This document shows, in pieces, positions 1 to 9,427 of a DNA stretch of 64,000 nt. The position numbers were made by a program, and so were the translations under genes. The notes under the pieces are model-generated. The model was not told the DNA's origin and ran no database searches. It saw only the letters and a list, made by a program, of their open reading frames with translations. How positions within the stretch are numbered: the first letter of the stretch is position 1; each line of letters begins with the position of its first letter. The stretch is taken from assembly GCA_963667455.2 (NCBI GenBank), contig CAXXFR010000026.1, positions 1-64,000 of the forward strand, given 5' to 3'. Source of the stretch: Bin55 sp963667455 (GTDB lineage Bacteria; Pseudomonadota; Gammaproteobacteria; Pseudomonadales; Azotimanducaceae).

Positions 1-178
1 GCAACGCTTTCTGGCACTTTTTCGTCAGCGCGACACCCTCTTCGAACGCCGCCAACGACTGTTCAAGTGTGAGATCCCCGGATTCCATGCTGGCAACCAG
101 CGACTCCAGCTGTTCCAACGCCGACTCGAAATCTACAGCTTCTTCCTCGTTCGGTTGCGAACTATCTTCGTTTGACAT
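1..178 (-). CDS. xseB: Exodeoxyribonuclease VII small subunit (3' end outside window)
   Basis: Small subunit of exonuclease VII, which with XseA degrades single-stranded DNA to oligonucleotides. The first 59 residues are visible and the gene runs off the left edge. After a short acidic leader comes the family core: FESALEQLESLV, then a Met-Glu-Ser-Gly-Asp-Leu-Thr-Leu stretch, then SLAAFEEGV. The ATG at 176-178 has a GGAG ribosome site about nine bases upstream. The reading frame is open upstream through the whole of pgpA with no stop codon, so the protein may also be made as a PgpA-XseB fusion. Confidence 0.88.
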   Translation of the reverse strand, partial: MSNEDSSQPNEEEAVDFESALEQLESLVASMESGDLTLEQSLAAFEEGVALTKKCQKAL

Positions 179-724
179 CTTCGTGTCTCCTTCAGTTGTT
201 TGAAAGATCTTCCAGAGTGCATGCGCCACCACACACGCCATGCCGCCGGCAATCAAGTCGTCCATGAGTATTCCAAATCCCGATCGCATTTTGTCGTCAA
301 TCAGCCCAATGGGAAATGGCTTCCAGATGTCCAAGATTCGAAACAGCAGGAAGGCAATCAGCAACACCCAGGGATTGTTCGGCAACAACAGCATGGCAAC
401 ACAAACGCCAGCAATCTCATCGGCGACGATGAAGCGGGCATCGACATATCCATGTCTGCGCACCAGCACTTCCAACGCAACGGCCACGACAATGACGACG
501 CTGGCAACAACAATCAACTGAGTGGTCTCACCAGCTCCAGCCAGCAACCACCACCACAGCAAGCCAACGATCAGTGACGCAAATGTACCGGGAGCAATCG
601 GAAACCATCCCGATCCCAAGCCACTCGCAACGATTACAAGAGGACTCCTCCATCGTAGTTGCTTGAGATTCTCTTCGACTTCCGCCTCAGTGGAGGCTTG
701 CGTTGTATTTTCAGTCGTGTTCAT
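179..724 (-). CDS. pgpA: Phosphatidylglycerophosphatase A, in frame with xseB
   Basis: Membrane phosphatase that converts phosphatidylglycerophosphate to phosphatidylglycerol. I translated it by hand: ATG at 722-724, 182 codons, then directly into the xseB ATG with no stop. Family signatures are GLGSGWFPIAPGTFAS near residue 35, DARFIVADEIAG near residue 95, and RILDIWKPFPIGLIDD followed by GFGILMDDLIAG. Hydrophobic segments fit an inner-membrane protein. The ATG shares one base with the thiL stop (TGATG), so translation is probably coupled. The length before the xseB Met is close to the usual PgpA size (about 170), so the normal end is near 179 even though no stop is present. Confidence 0.85.
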
Positions 725-1674
725 CAAAAGTGAGAGTAACCAGAACCGACTTTCAGGACCGTTCCCTCACGGCAAAAGCGAATGCCTTCAGTTGAAGCAA
801 TCGAACCAATTCGAGCAACCGGTGTGTCCGTACTCTCGGCAATAGTCTGAATCTCGGATTGATGCTCTGGAGCTGCACTAAACAGCAATTCGTAACTGTC
901 GTCGGCACTTATAGTTTCATCAAGATCCGCATTGGGCCACAGGGGCAACGCATCGACATCCACCTCGACGCCAAACCCATTCTGCCTCACGAGCTGATCA
1001 AGTTCAGAGACCAGTCCATCGCTCACATCGGTTGCCGCCGATGCCAATCCGTGCAACTGCATCGCGAACTGCACGCGCGGTTGGGGAAGGAAGTACTTGG
1101 CAACAGCAGAATGGCTACGCTTTTCAAGCAAGTGCGACAGTGATTCATTTATCTCGTTTCGCAAATCCGTCAGAGCCAATACAGGAGCACCGATCGAACC
1201 AGTCAGCCAAACATCGTCGTTCAGTCTTGCCCCAGAACGTCTTAGAGTTTGACCCATCTCAACGCTCCCAAGCGCGGTCACAGCAATCGATTTGGGTCCG
1301 CGAGTGAAGTTGCCCCCAACCACCACTGCTTCGTACTCCAGGCAACAAGTCCGCACTCCGTCCGCAAAGCTACAAAGCCATTCCTGATCTGCTTCTTCAA
1401 TGGTCAATGCGACAGTAAGAAACTTCGGGCAAGCACCCATCGCAGCAAGATCCGATAGATTGACAGCAATGCTTCGATAGCCAACCAGATCCCCTCGGCT
1501 ACCAACTGGGAAGTGTCGCCCCTCCAACAAGACATCCGTAGTTACTACAGTGTCTTTTTCACCGCTAAATCGCACCACTGCGGCATCATCGCCAGTTCCG
1601 AGCACAACGTCCGGGGCACACACTACGCGTCCTAGCCGATCAACGACAAGCTCGATCGCTTCAATCTCGTTCAA
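724..1674 (-). CDS. thiL: Thiamine-monophosphate kinase
   Basis: ATP-dependent kinase that makes thiamine diphosphate from thiamine monophosphate, the last step of the pathway. The 316 residues are normal length. GTGDDAAVV near residue 27 carries the paired aspartates that bind Mg-nucleotide, and the N-terminal AIRS-type domain shows TDVLLEGRHF followed by GYRSIAVNLSDLAAMGA. GSIASTEGIRF lies near the C-terminus. It overlaps nusB upstream by four bases (ATGA) and pgpA downstream by one, in the common nusB-thiL-pgpA order. Confidence 0.95.
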   Translation of the reverse strand: MNEIEAIELVVDRLGRVVCAPDVVLGTGDDAAVVRFSGEKDTVVTTDVLLEGRHFPVGSRGDLVGYRSIAVNLSDLAAMGACPKFLTVALTIEEADQEWLCSFADGVRTCCLEYEAVVVGGNFTRGPKSIAVTALGSVEMGQTLRRSGARLNDDVWLTGSIGAPVLALTDLRNEINESLSHLLEKRSHSAVAKYFLPQPRVQFAMQLHGLASAATDVSDGLVSELDQLVRQNGFGVEVDVDALPLWPNADLDETISADDSYELLFSAAPEHQSEIQTIAESTDTPVARIGSIASTEGIRFCREGTVLKVGSGYSHF

Positions 1675-2096
1675 TCGTTCTGACCTCGCGAAGACTGAGC
1701 CACCGCATCAAGTACAGCATTGACATAGCGATAACTGTTCTGGGCACCAAACGTCTTGGACAGTTCGATCCACTCGTTTATGACTACGTTTTGCGGGACA
1801 TCGCCACGTTCGATAAGTTCGAAACTTCCCGCGCGCAGACAGGCTCGTTCAACAGGATTTAGCTCGGCAACCGTTCGATCCAGGTAGGGTTCGTAGGCAT
1901 TGTCTAGTCTTTCCGCGTCTGTCAGAACACCGTGAAGACACTCCTTGAAGTACTCCTTATCGGCAGAGCGTAGCGAACCTTCAGCAGAAAAGAAACCGAT
2001 GATTTCCTGTTCACTGGAGCCCGCCAAGTCCCACTTGTAGAGGGCTTGCAGCAAGACACGCCGACTTTGTCTGCGTTTTCCAGTTGAACCGCTCAT
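1671..2096 (-). CDS. nusB: Transcription antitermination factor NusB
   Basis: RNA-binding protein that pairs with NusE (S10) on boxA during rRNA antitermination. All-helical, 141 residues, family length. RRVLLQALYKWDLAG near the N-terminus and NVVINEWIELSKTFG with YVNAVLDAVA near the C-terminus are the usual signatures. It sits seven bases after ribD and overlaps thiL. The ribE, ribBA and ribH genes that commonly lie between ribD and nusB are absent here. Confidence 0.95.
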   Translation of the reverse strand: MSGSTGKRRQSRRVLLQALYKWDLAGSSEQEIIGFFSAEGSLRSADKEYFKECLHGVLTDAERLDNAYEPYLDRTVAELNPVERACLRAGSFELIERGDVPQNVVINEWIELSKTFGAQNSYRYVNAVLDAVAQSSRGQND

Positions 2097-2103
2097 GCTC
2101 GAT

Positions 2104-3180
2104 TCAGATTGCCGCGTCGTTTTTCACTACGACACGAACGTCCGGTCCCAGTGGAGTGATCGATTCAATGCGTCCGCCGACCGCCGAAACGAGCCGTTCG
2201 AATGTGACAAGAGCAACTGGTTTTGCCGTGGATCCAAGGAGTTTCGGAGCAATGTAGAAAACCAGTTCATCCCATAGTCCCTGTCGCAAGAACGATCCAG
2301 TCAGAGTAGGGCCTGCTTCCACAAGCACTTCGTTCGCGCCGATCTCCGCCAATTTCTTCAAAACCCAGTTCAAGTCCGCACTGGTTCCATCGTGACTCCA
2401 CTTCTCGACACTCCCGGGAACTTCAGAATTCTCGTGAGACACAACAACTAACGGACCACCTTGCTCTAGCAATCGCGCATCTTTCCGAAGTCTTCCGACT
2501 GTGTCAAGCAACAAACGGATCGGTTCACTGTCCATTAGCTCGGTTTTCCGGACCGTTAGACGAGGGTTGTCAGCTAACACAGTTCCAATGCCTGTGATGA
2601 TCGCGCTACTTCGTGCTCTCAGATACTGCACATCGCCTCGAGCTTCGCTACTCGTGATCCACTGACTCTCGCCGCTTTTCATCGCAATGCGCCCGTCCAG
2701 CGACACTCCAGACTTGATGCGGACATACGGCATTCCCAATTCCATTCTCTTACGAAATCCGGGGTTGAGCGACTGTGTCTCGGGCATTTTCACAAGGCAT
2801 GCTTTGATTCCAGCCTTCCGTAGGCGTGCTAGACCCGAACCATTGACCTGTGGATTAGGATCCAATTCGGCAACCACCACTCGAGCAATGTCCGCGTTCA
2901 ACAAGGCTTCGGTGCAAGGCGGTGTGCGACCGTGAACGCTGCATGGCTCCAGACTCACATACGCGGTTGCTCCGGAGGCATCGCCTTCCACCTGTCGAAG
3001 AGCATCAACCTCGGCATGGGCACCACCATCCTCTCGGTGAAATCCTCTGCCAATGACTCGACCACCCTTGACAATCAAGCAACCTACGCGAGGATTGTTC
3101 CTTGTAACCGTATACAACCCTTTCTCCGCTAGCCGAATGGCGGCGCGAAGATAGAGCTTGTCTAGGTCATCGTTTTGCAT
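2104..3180 (-). CDS. ribD: Bifunctional riboflavin deaminase/reductase RibD
   Basis: Catalyses the second and third steps of riboflavin synthesis: deamination of the pyrimidine intermediate, then NADPH-dependent side-chain reduction. The N-terminal deaminase domain has the zinc motif HAE at residues 55-57 and PC...GRTPPC at 79-89. The reductase domain begins near residue 150 with VRIKSGVSLDGRIAM. The 358 residues match the family. It heads a compact ribD-nusB-thiL-pgpA-xseB set. I saw no FMN riboswitch in the 124 bases upstream, and nrdR, often found between glyA and ribD, is not here. Confidence 0.95.
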   Translation of the reverse strand: MQNDDLDKLYLRAAIRLAEKGLYTVTRNNPRVGCLIVKGGRVIGRGFHREDGGAHAEVDALRQVEGDASGATAYVSLEPCSVHGRTPPCTEALLNADIARVVVAELDPNPQVNGSGLARLRKAGIKACLVKMPETQSLNPGFRKRMELGMPYVRIKSGVSLDGRIAMKSGESQWITSSEARGDVQYLRARSSAIITGIGTVLADNPRLTVRKTELMDSEPIRLLLDTVGRLRKDARLLEQGGPLVVVSHENSEVPGSVEKWSHDGTSADLNWVLKKLAEIGANEVLVEAGPTLTGSFLRQGLWDELVFYIAPKLLGSTAKPVALVTFERLVSAVGGRIESITPLGPDVRVVVKNDAAI

Positions 3181-3304
3181 AGTGCAAATTCGTCCAACGA
3201 TTCAAATACGCTCGAATGATGTGCACGATTAGGATCAATAAGCGACACAGCTTGTCGCGGTCATGAGTAAAGAAGCCAAAGTATGGTCACGGCTGAGAAA
3301 ACTC

Positions 3305-4561
3305 TCAGTGAGCATAAACCGGATGCTGCTTGCACAACTCCAATACCTTCAACCGCACGGATGCAATCATGTTCTCATTCTCGATGTCGTCGAGAATGTC
3401 GCACATCCATTGAGTGAGCGTCTGGCACTCTTGCTGTCCCATTCCACGACGCGTCACGGCCGGAGTGCCCAAACGCAATCCGCTTGTCACAAAAGGAGAG
3501 CGCGGATCATTGGGAACCGTGTTCTTGTTGACCGTGATATTGGCTTTGTCCAAAGCCGCATCTGCATCCTTGCCGGTGATCCCGTGATCAATTAGGTCCA
3601 CGAGGAGCAAGTGGTTGTCCGTTCCCCCAGACACCACTTTGTAGCCTCGTTCCTGGAACCCGTCCGACATGGTGCGCGCGTTGGCGACGACCTGAGTCTG
3701 ATACTCGACGAAACTCGGACTCAAGGCTTCTTCAAAACACACTGCCTTGGCGGCAATGACATGCATGAGAGGTCCGCCCTGTGAACCTGGGAACAACGAA
3801 GAATTGAGTTTTTTCTCGATATCGGGATTGGATCGAGCAAGAATCACGCCACCTCGCGGACCTCCCAAGGTCTTGTGCGTGGTGGAAGTAGTCACATCCG
3901 CAAAAGGTACCGGGTTGGGATAAAGACCCGCCGCGACAAGACCCGCCACGTGAGCCATGTCCACGAGCAAGTACGCTCCAACGGAGTCCGCAATTGTTCT
4001 AAATTTGGACCAATCGATCTTCCGGCTGTAGGCGGAAAACCCAGCGATCACCATCTTCGGTTGGTGTTCCTCAGCCAATCGCTGAACCGCATCGAAGTCG
4101 ATTAGGCCGTCGTCTGGGTTGACACCGTATTGCACGGCCTGATATAGCTTGCCGGAAAAATTTACGGGGGATCCATGCGTCAAGTGACCGCCGTCCGACA
4201 ATCCCATGCCGAGCACAGTATCTCCGGGTTTGAGCAATGCCATGTACGCTGCCGCATTGGCCTGACTTCCAGAGTGGGGCTGAACGTTGGCGAAGTCCGC
4301 ACCAAACAAGCGTTTCGCCCGCTCAATCGCTAGGGCTTCAACCTCATCAACGTGGTCGCATCCCCCGTAGTACCGCTTGCCCGGATAGCCCTCGGCGTAC
4401 TTGTTGGTCATGACGCATCCTTGTGCCTCCAACACCGCTGGCGAGGCGTAGTTTTCGGATGCGATAAGCTCGATGTGCTCTTCCTGCCGTCTCGTTTCCG
4501 CGGCTATGGCATTCCACACGACCGAATCGGTCTCTCGCAAACTGTTCAAAGGACCGAGCAT
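3305..4561 (-). CDS. glyA: Serine hydroxymethyltransferase
   Basis: PLP enzyme that interconverts serine and glycine and loads tetrahydrofolate with a one-carbon unit. The 418 residues match the bacterial form. The PLP lysine is K230 in TTSTTHKTLGGPRGG; ELIASENY near residue 31 and the glycine-rich QPHSGSQANAA near residue 94 are typical. A short perfect inverted repeat (3293-3308) overlaps the stop codon but has no T-run after it. An imperfect hairpin lies in the 88-base gap to radA, roughly 30 bases before the start. Confidence 0.97.
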   Translation of the reverse strand: MLGPLNSLRETDSVVWNAIAAETRRQEEHIELIASENYASPAVLEAQGCVMTNKYAEGYPGKRYYGGCDHVDEVEALAIERAKRLFGADFANVQPHSGSQANAAAYMALLKPGDTVLGMGLSDGGHLTHGSPVNFSGKLYQAVQYGVNPDDGLIDFDAVQRLAEEHQPKMVIAGFSAYSRKIDWSKFRTIADSVGAYLLVDMAHVAGLVAAGLYPNPVPFADVTTSTTHKTLGGPRGGVILARSNPDIEKKLNSSLFPGSQGGPLMHVIAAKAVCFEEALSPSFVEYQTQVVANARTMSDGFQERGYKVVSGGTDNHLLLVDLIDHGITGKDADAALDKANITVNKNTVPNDPRSPFVTSGLRLGTPAVTRRGMGQQECQTLTQWMCDILDDIENENMIASVRLKVLELCKQHPVYAH

Positions 4562-4649
4562 CGCGCTAAGAAGAGAGAAGTCAGAGAGCGGACATTTTAT
4601 TGTCCCGCTCGATGTCTACACGATGATCGAACAGGGATTGGTGTTGTCT

Positions 4650-6026
4650 CTACTCGAGCATGTCGCTCAATGTCTCGAGCGTTTCTCCCAACGACCGGAC
4701 GTAAGTCACATCAATTCCAGCGATAGATCGCTTGGCTCGATTGGCGAGCGGAGCAATTGCACGGGTGAACCCATGCTTTTGTACTTCACGAATACGTTCC
4801 TGGCCATTCGGAACCGGACGAATCTCTCCAGTGAGTCCGAGTTCGCCGAAAACCACCAGATCGCGAGGCAGTGGACGATTACGAAAACTGGAGTAGACAG
4901 ACACCAAGAGTGCTAGATCGACGGCAGTTTCCGTAACTCGAACCCCACCTGTCACGTTGGCAAACACATCCTGGTCGGCTAGTGAGACTCCGCAGTGCCG
5001 ATGCATGATCGCCAGTTGCATGGCAAGTCGCTGGCCGTCGAGACCGACCGCAACCCTACGCGGATAACCGCCTTGAACGTTGTCGACCAGAGCCTGAATT
5101 TCCACCAACAGAGGACGAGTGCCTTCCCAAGTAACGGTTACGACGCTCCCCGGTGCTGGATCTCCTGAACGCTCCAGGAAAATCGCCGAAGGATTCGGTA
5201 CTTCCTTTAGTCCTCGATCAGTCATGGCGAATACGCCCAATTCGTTGACTGCACCGAACCTGTTCTTGACTCCGCGCAACGTTCGATAGCGACTGCCGGC
5301 AGGCGCGTCGAGCATCAGGAAGCAATCGATCATGTGTTCAAGCACCTTGGGACCGGCCAGATTTCCTTCTTTGGTCACATGGCCCACCAACACAAAGGTC
5401 GACTCAGTCTGCTTGGCGAGCCGAGTCAACCGAGCGGCACACTCTCGAACTTGCGCGACACTGCCGGGAACACTGTCGAGCAGATCGGTGTACATGACCT
5501 GAATCGAGTCGATAACCGTAATTGATGGACGTTCCCGAAGCACGAGATCTGACACCTGTTCAACCGAAGTCAGCGACGCAAGCTTGACATCTCGGTCAGC
5601 CATACCGAGACGAGCTGCCCGAGAGGCAATCTGCTGGATCGACTCTTCTCCGCTCACATAGAGACAGGATGCTGTATCCGTTCGCAATCCGGCCATTTGC
5701 AACAACAGTGTTGACTTGCCAGCTCCGGGGTCGCCACCCATCAACACAACCGAACCCGGAACCAAACCACCGCCCAACACTCGGTCCAGCTCCCGCATGC
5801 CGGACGAAACTCGTTTACTGGCTTCAGCACGAACTTCGGAGAGATTGGTAATTTCGGCCGCGCTTCCACTAAATCCCTGCGTCGAACCGGCCTTGCTTGG
5901 TGATTTGCCTCGCGGTACTTCGAGCTCCTCCAAGCAATTCCACTCGCCACATTCGGAGCACTGGCCTTGCCACTTCGGATGATTCACGCCGCATTGATTG
6001 CAGACGAAAACGGACTTTGTCTTCAC
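4650..6026 (-). CDS. radA: DNA repair protein RadA
   Basis: DnaB-type helicase that extends recombination intermediates by branch migration with RecA. The order is an N-terminal C4 zinc finger (C9, C12, C23, C26), the RecA-like ATPase with Walker A GGDPGAGKS at 97-105, the RadA-specific KNRFG at 254-258, and a C-terminal Lon-protease-like domain (from about residue 350) with VFGELGLTGEIRPV. The 458 residues are full length. It is the first gene of the leftward glyA-ribD group. Confidence 0.96.
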   Translation of the reverse strand: MKTKSVFVCNQCGVNHPKWQGQCSECGEWNCLEELEVPRGKSPSKAGSTQGFSGSAAEITNLSEVRAEASKRVSSGMRELDRVLGGGLVPGSVVLMGGDPGAGKSTLLLQMAGLRTDTASCLYVSGEESIQQIASRAARLGMADRDVKLASLTSVEQVSDLVLRERPSITVIDSIQVMYTDLLDSVPGSVAQVRECAARLTRLAKQTESTFVLVGHVTKEGNLAGPKVLEHMIDCFLMLDAPAGSRYRTLRGVKNRFGAVNELGVFAMTDRGLKEVPNPSAIFLERSGDPAPGSVVTVTWEGTRPLLVEIQALVDNVQGGYPRRVAVGLDGQRLAMQLAIMHRHCGVSLADQDVFANVTGGVRVTETAVDLALLVSVYSSFRNRPLPRDLVVFGELGLTGEIRPVPNGQERIREVQKHGFTRAIAPLANRAKRSIAGIDVTYVRSLGETLETLSDMLE

Positions 6027-6316
6027 GTCATTACTGTATTTTTATATAGGTATATTACTATGGTGCTAATGTTCGATTTCAACCCCTTAGCACTCGCCGC
6101 GTGCGCCACGACTTAGGGGACTTTCTCAAGTTGCCTAAACGTTCGACACAGCAAAGACAGAGGCTAGACCTATGGTGTCGATTACGCCCAGAGCGATCAA
6201 AGACTTGATTGATCTCCGAGCTCACTGAAGTTACGGGTCCGAAACGCCGCCAGAGCTACACCTTGGAGCCAAGCTGCGTCACCGCCTAGAAGTAGGAGCC
6301 GAACTCCCAATCACAC
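6027..6316. other. Intergenic region, no gene recognised
   Basis: This 290-base stretch lies upstream of radA and downstream of the dioxygenase gene. The radA-proximal 60 bases are AT-rich, as expected for a promoter. No RNA gene or convincing terminator was recognised. Confidence 0.4.
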
Positions 6317-7153
6317 CTATTGAGGTACGTCTCCTTGAACAACTATTCGATGCATGATGCGCTGTTCGCTGTAATCGGCAATCGCGTAGTGCATGACCGA
6401 GCGGTTGTCCCACAGCACTAGGTCATTGACTGCCCAAGTGTGCCGGTAGGTGAATTCCGGTCGCACAAAGTGCGTAAAGATTCGAAACAGCAATGCTTCG
6501 CTCTCGTCGGCGGGCATGCCAACAATGTACTTGGTAAAGTTCGGATTGACGTACAGTGCTTTACGTCCGCTTTCGTCGTGAGTGCGAACTACCGGATGAA
6601 TCGAGTCTTCGACATCGGGACCGAAGACTTTTCCCGTGTGAAACGCTTTCTTGGATTCGATTGCTTCCTTGAATTCAGACGGCAATGTGTCGTATGCGAC
6701 ATGCTGGTTCGAGAAGATGGTGTCGCCTCCCATGGATGGAAGTCTTCGAGCGAGCAAACCAGTGTATTTGGGCGGAGTTGAATGCCAAGTCATGTCCGAG
6801 TGCCAGCCCCCTCCAGCCGGATGGGATCCGGGAAAGAACTTGAAATTTCTGCCCTCGGCGGAACTCCCAATCCATTGCACATACTGCGTATCACGATGCT
6901 TGGTTGCTGGATGGGTCAGCAACTCTCCCCAGCGACGACCGAAATCTTCCAATTCCAGTGCGGAGAGGTCCTGATTGGGCAACACGAGCAGATGGTGCTC
7001 CATCATCAAGTCATGGAGCAAGTCGATGGTTTCTTGAGACTTGTCGGACCGAACATCCAAGCCTTCGACCCTTGCGCCTAGGGCGACGCTAGCCTGCTCG
7101 ATGGAATAGTCGATGTGTGCGAATTTCTCGGCAACTGCGCTTTGTGGACTCAC
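6317..7153 (-). CDS. TauD/TfdA-family 2-oxoglutarate-dependent dioxygenase
   Basis: Non-haem iron oxygenase of the taurine-dioxygenase superfamily, using 2-oxoglutarate and O2 to oxidise a small organic substrate. The 278 residues match the family. Iron ligands are visible as H118 and D120 in GGWHSDMTW and H255 in WDNRSVMHYA. The 2-oxoglutarate-binding arginine is expected at R269 in RIMHRI. It starts with GTG. No transporter or sulfonate gene is next to it, so the substrate cannot be inferred; taurine is only one possibility. It stands alone between dnaB and radA. Confidence 0.85.
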   Translation of the reverse strand: MSPQSAVAEKFAHIDYSIEQASVALGARVEGLDVRSDKSQETIDLLHDLMMEHHLLVLPNQDLSALELEDFGRRWGELLTHPATKHRDTQYVQWIGSSAEGRNFKFFPGSHPAGGGWHSDMTWHSTPPKYTGLLARRLPSMGGDTIFSNQHVAYDTLPSEFKEAIESKKAFHTGKVFGPDVEDSIHPVVRTHDESGRKALYVNPNFTKYIVGMPADESEALLFRIFTHFVRPEFTYRHTWAVNDLVLWDNRSVMHYAIADYSEQRIMHRIVVQGDVPQ

Positions 7154-7286
7154 GATACTTCACAGGAATGGAATTTCCCGCAATCATACAACGAACGCTT
7201 CCGAGAATCGTCTAGCTGTTGTCTCCAAAGGCGAGGATGTTAAGGGCAATGCAAATCCGGTTGGATGAGCAGAGGTTCGAGAACAA

Positions 7287-8792
7287 TCAAAACGGTGGTG
7301 AGTCGTCTTCCTCGAACGAGGGGGCCGATGGAGGTGCATCCGAGTCCCGAGACGGCTGGGCTGATTGATATACACCTGCCGATTCCTCGCCAGGATTTTC
7401 GAATTTCATGAGTGCGCCGGAGAAGCTGAGTTCGGTACTGCCTCGAGGTCCGTTCCGTTGCTTGGCGACAATGATTTCCGCTTTCCCTTTGTGCGGAGAT
7501 TGCTCATCGTAGACTTCGTCTCTATAGATGAAGACGATCAAGTCTGCATCCTGTTCGATCTCACCACTGTCGCGGAGGTCCGCCATTCTTGGCCGCTTGT
7601 CGTTCCGGCTCTCCACCGCTCGATTGAGCTGAGCGAGGGCTATCACAGGAACCTCGAACTCCTTGGCGAACGCCTTGAGCGATCGCGAAATATCGCCTAG
7701 TTCGAGAACCCGCGAGTCGATACGGCGAGATGCGCGCATGAGCTGGATGTAGTCGACCACGACCAGTCCGATGCCTTGAGAAGTGTTGTTGGTTCGATCC
7801 ACACGAATCATCCGATTGATTCGTCGAAGGTACGAGCGCATTTCGTCCACCGACAACGTGGGACGAGAGACGATGTGAAATTGCTTGTCGGAGAGCAACT
7901 GATAAGCGCTCTCAAGCTGCTTCCACTGCTGTACCGATAGTTCGGCTCGCTCAAGCTTGTTGTAGGGAACGCCCGACAGGGACGACAGCATCCGAATCAT
8001 GATTTGGCTAGCATCCTGCTCAAGCGAGAAGAACAAGACCGGACTTGGTTTCTCTCGCAGAATCACGTTTTCGCTAATGTTGATGGCAAACGACGTCTTT
8101 CCCATCGACGGTCGACCAGCAACGATGATCAGATCGTTGTCGTGAAGGCCGCCAGTGAGTTCGTCCAACTTCAGGAATCCTGAAGCCAACCCGGGAAGAG
8201 CACTTCCTGTATTGCGCATCTGTTCGATGCGCTGCACGATCTTCGTTAGGTCTTCGCCGAGGGAGTGCTCAAACCGCTCGTCGGTCTTCTGGGCTGAAAT
8301 GCCGAGCACTCGGGTCTCGGATTCCGAGAGCACGTCTTGAGTCGATCGTTCACCGGGGGTGACCGCGATGTTCTTGATGAAATCCGCAGCTCCAACGAGG
8401 TCTCGCCGCAGAGCGGCATCGTGCACCATTCGGGCGTACGTCTGAACGTTGTGTGGGTCGTGAATGGTCTTGGTCACGTCGAAGAGATACGGATAGTCTC
8501 CGACAGCCTTCAATTGGTCGGCATTGGCCAACGCATCGCTCACAGACAAGTGATCAGTGGGGTTGCCCTGATTCGCCAGACTCTGCATCACTTCGAAAAT
8601 CTTGCGATTTCGTGTCTCGTAGAAGTCTTCGGACTCGATGAGACCGGCCAGCTGATCCCAGGTGTTGGGATCGTTCATGACACAAGCTAGGACAGCTTTT
8701 TCCGCATCGGCACTGTGCGGAAGGAGCCGACTGAGCGGTTGTTCGTCAGGTACTACGTAGTCGTCGAAGGTGGTATCGGGATCTTCGGGCAT
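7287..8792 (-). CDS. dnaB: Replicative DNA helicase DnaB
   Basis: Hexameric 5'-3' helicase that unwinds the replication fork. The N-terminal DnaB domain (about residues 20-125) is followed by a linker and the RecA-like ATPase domain, with Walker A GRPSMGKTS at 226-234 and the later VVDYIQLM and QLNRAVE motifs. The 501 residues are full length and there is no intein. The last 35 or so residues are rich in Ser, Pro and acidic residues and look disordered. It follows rplI on the same strand after a 176-base gap that may hold its own promoter. Confidence 0.96.
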   Translation of the reverse strand: MPEDPDTTFDDYVVPDEQPLSRLLPHSADAEKAVLACVMNDPNTWDQLAGLIESEDFYETRNRKIFEVMQSLANQGNPTDHLSVSDALANADQLKAVGDYPYLFDVTKTIHDPHNVQTYARMVHDAALRRDLVGAADFIKNIAVTPGERSTQDVLSESETRVLGISAQKTDERFEHSLGEDLTKIVQRIEQMRNTGSALPGLASGFLKLDELTGGLHDNDLIIVAGRPSMGKTSFAINISENVILREKPSPVLFFSLEQDASQIMIRMLSSLSGVPYNKLERAELSVQQWKQLESAYQLLSDKQFHIVSRPTLSVDEMRSYLRRINRMIRVDRTNNTSQGIGLVVVDYIQLMRASRRIDSRVLELGDISRSLKAFAKEFEVPVIALAQLNRAVESRNDKRPRMADLRDSGEIEQDADLIVFIYRDEVYDEQSPHKGKAEIIVAKQRNGPRGSTELSFSGALMKFENPGEESAGVYQSAQPSRDSDAPPSAPSFEEDDSPPF

Positions 8793-8968
8793 GGATTGAT
8801 GTCTGAGTTCGTCCTTGAATCTCTAAACTGTCCATCATTTTGGACTATTCGTCAACGTTCAAATAAATGAAAAGCCTTTTTGACAGTGAAATCGACGCGA
8901 TTTCGCGCCGCTACAAAATTCGGGTTGGGAAAAGTCTGTGGAAAAGAGTCTATTAGCCTTTGAATTGA

Positions 8969-9415
8969 TTATTCGGCGTCGACGATCACCTTGATCGTGC
9001 TGGCAACATCCGCGTGGACGCGGATCTCGACTTCGTATTCGCCTAGTTCTCGAATGACACCGCCCAACAATTTAACCTCGCTCTTGTTCACCTCGATTCC
9101 CAGTTCTGAAATCTCGCGAGCAATTTCGACAGGTCCGACCGAACCGTAAAGTCGAGTAGAGTCGATGGCTCGAGCTGCCACGGTGATTTCGAGATCCTGA
9201 AGAAGAGCGGCTCGTTTCTCAGCGCCTTCTAAGCGAGCAATAGCCCTTTCCTTCAACTCCTCTTCACGTTCCTCGAAAACCTTGCGGTTCTCGCTGGTCG
9301 CTTTCAGGGCGAGTCCCTGTGGAATGAGAAAGTTTCGGGCGTAGCCAGGCTTGACTCGAACCTCGTCACCGAGATCGCCAAGATTGGTTACTCGATCCAA
9401 CAGCAAAACGTTCAT
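8969..9415 (-). CDS. rplI: 50S ribosomal protein L9
   Basis: Large-subunit protein bound near the L1 stalk base. The 148 residues match the family. The N-terminal domain shows the signature VLLLDRVTNLGDLGDEV and VKPGYARNFLIPQGLA, followed by the long connecting helix and the C-terminal domain. It ends the rpsF-rpsR-rplI operon, 12 bases after rpsR. Confidence 0.97.
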   Translation of the reverse strand: MNVLLLDRVTNLGDLGDEVRVKPGYARNFLIPQGLALKATSENRKVFEEREEELKERAIARLEGAEKRAALLQDLEITVAARAIDSTRLYGSVGPVEIAREISELGIEVNKSEVKLLGGVIRELGEYEVEIRVHADVASTIKVIVDAE

Positions 9416-9427
9416 TGGTAAGTCTCC

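Noticed and set aside
3181..3304. Possible FMN riboswitch before ribD
   Set aside because: None of the conserved riboswitch blocks is seen in the 124 bases.
6160..6358. Plus-strand open stretch of about 65 codons interrupted by one TGA
   Set aside because: No family similarity, no ribosome site, and its second half runs into the 3' end of the dioxygenase gene; chance is the better explanation.
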